DNA of 7,135 bases from Candidatus Nomurabacteria bacterium (lineage in GTDB: Bacteria; Patescibacteriota; Minisyncoccia; Phycocordibacterales; UBA9973): the NCBI GenBank assembly GCA_023267515.1, contig JAHFNF010000004.1, positions 12,391 to 19,525 on the forward strand, written 5' to 3'. The notes beneath the pieces are model-generated. The model had not been told where the DNA came from, did not search any database, and was given only the letters and a program-made list of their open reading frames with translations. Positions 6,113 through 7,135 of the stretch are shown in pieces. Numbering within the stretch: position 1 is the stretch's first letter; the number at the start of each line of letters is the position of its first letter. The position numbers and the translations under genes were made by a program.

Positions 6113-7135
6113 CTACACAAAACTCTTTGGTATCGGGTGCGCGTGAGCAAGAGCTTTTACTTTTTCGCGGATTTCTGCTTTTTTATTGGCATTGTCTTTG
6201 TTTTTCAAAGTCTCAATCAAAAGGCGGGCGACTTCGGCGCAATCTTCTTCTTTAAATCCTCGCGTGGTTATAGCTGGCGTGCCAAAGCGAATGCCGGACG
6301 GATCAAGTGGTTTCCTCGTATCCCCCGCGATTGAATTCATATTTAAAGTAATACCTACTTCGTCTAGCACTGTCTGTGCTTCTTTACCTGTCACGCCAAG
6401 CGAGCCGAAAACATCGGCCAATATTAAATGATTGTCTGTACCTCCTCCGATCATCCGTACGCCTTCATCTTTTAGAACCTTCTCCATCGCTTTAGCGTTT
6501 TTCAAAACCTGCGCAGCATAAACTTTAAACTCTGGACGAAGTGCCTCGCCGAGGGCCACAGCTTTGGCGGCGATAGTGTGCATATGCGGACCGCCTTGAA
6601 TACCAGGGAAAATAGATTTATCGATTTTTTTAGCGATCTCTTCATCCTCACGCGTTAAAATCATTCCTCCACGCGGACCGCGCAAGGTCTTGTGCGTCGT
6701 CGTCGTGATAATATCAAAACCGAAATCAAAAGGATTCGGCAAAACTTTCGCCGCAATAAGCCCGGCAATGTGCGCCATGTCCGCCATCGTGATAGCACCG
6801 ACTTCTTTGGCAATGTCTACAAACTTCTGGTAATCCAACGATCGTGGATAAGCAGAAAATCCAGCTAAAATAATTTTTGGTTTGTGCTCAATGGCCATCG
6901 CGCGAAGATTTTCATAATCAATCTCGCCTGTCTCCGGGTCTTTCATTTTGTAAGTGATGAATTTATAAATCTTGGCCGGCAAAGTCATCGGGTGCCCGTG
7001 CGTCAAATGCCCGCCGTGCGAGAGATCCATACCGAGCACAGTGTCCCCCGGCACAAGTAATGCCGCGTAAACGGCTAGATTTGCCGGGGCGCCAGAATGC
7101 GGCTGAACATTGGCAAATTTACAATTGAAAAGCTG
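6113..7135 (-). CDS. glyA: Serine hydroxymethyltransferase, N-terminus cut by the window edge
   Basis: PLP enzyme that interconverts serine plus THF with glycine plus 5,10-methylene-THF, feeding one-carbon units to thymidylate and purine synthesis. The frame is open from the right edge, giving 340 residues. The fragment begins QLFNCKFANVQPHSGAPAN, which aligns with the ANVQPHSG region of known GlyA. MADMAHIAGL (117-126) carries the Asp and His that contact the cofactor. TTTTHKTLRGPRGG (144-157) has the Schiff-base Lys149, and GIRFGTPA (281-288) has the carboxylate-binding Arg283. If numbered like E. coli GlyA (Lys229, Arg363), both residues give an offset of 80, so about 80 N-terminal residues are missing and there is no internal indel between them. 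The GTG at 7054 is an internal valine, not a start, because conserved sequence continues upstream of it. It ends with TAG six bases before the Nudix gene. Confidence 0.98.
   Translation of the reverse strand, partial: QLFNCKFANVQPHSGAPANLAVYAALLVPGDTVLGMDLSHGGHLTHGHPMTLPAKIYKFITYKMKDPETGEIDYENLRAMAIEHKPKIILAGFSAYPRSLDYQKFVDIAKEVGAITMADMAHIAGLIAAKVLPNPFDFGFDIITTTTHKTLRGPRGGMILTREDEEIAKKIDKSIFPGIQGGPHMHTIAAKAVALGEALRPEFKVYAAQVLKNAKAMEKVLKDEGVRMIGGGTDNHLILADVFGSLGVTGKEAQTVLDEVGITLNMNSIAGDTRKPLDPSGIRFGTPAITTRGFKEEDCAEVARLLIETLKNKDNANKKAEIREKVKALAHAHPIPKSFV

Noticed and set aside
6113..7054. GTG at 7054 as the glyA start
   Set aside because: Conserved GlyA sequence (ANVQPHSG ... YAALL) continues in frame upstream to the window edge, so the codon is an internal valine.

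Overview
The window is almost solid coding sequence. All eight genes lie on the minus strand, so transcription runs from high to low coordinates: glyA (5' end beyond base 7135), a diverged Nudix protein, an extended SDR (RmlD-like) protein, a two-domain Nudix + nucleoside deoxyribosyltransferase-like protein, a DMT/EamA transporter, tmk, dut, and argS (3' end beyond base 1). No rRNA, tRNA, CRISPR array, insertion sequence or convincing intrinsic terminator was seen. The longest gap between genes is 37 bases.

The compact AT-rich layout, the ATGA/TAATG/TAA-ATG gene junctions, and the style of the Tmk (NRY in place of DRY, HEKD lid) and dUTPase proteins suggest a bacterium with a reduced genome, probably of the Patescibacteria/CPR (Parcubacteria-like). 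This assignment is inference. TAA, TAG and TGA all act as stops, and there is no in-frame TGA read-through, so the standard bacterial code fits.

Region by region. (1) 6113-7135: serine hydroxymethyltransferase, housekeeping. (2) 3692-6106: three accessory-looking genes, visibly more AT-rich than glyA. The SDR gene in the middle is bracketed by two identical 23-bp copies of an element. On the transcribed strand the element folds into an RNA hairpin whose 3' arm carries the Shine-Dalgarno bases of the next gene. (3) 1-3656: a tightly coupled block of EamA transporter, tmk, dut and argS with overlaps of 4 and 1 bases and then direct abutment. A possible leaderless promoter with an extended -10 sits just before the transporter.

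A loose theme is nucleotide and thymidylate metabolism. Dut makes dUMP, SHMT makes the methylene-THF that thymidylate synthase uses, Tmk phosphorylates dTMP, and the Nudix/deoxyribosyltransferase fusion looks like a nucleotide sanitising or salvage enzyme. No thymidylate synthase is in the window, so the link stays circumstantial. I found no clear defence or mobile system. The most unusual signals are the repeated RBS-hairpin element around the SDR gene, the Nudix fusion protein, and a GC-rich in-frame palindrome inside argS.
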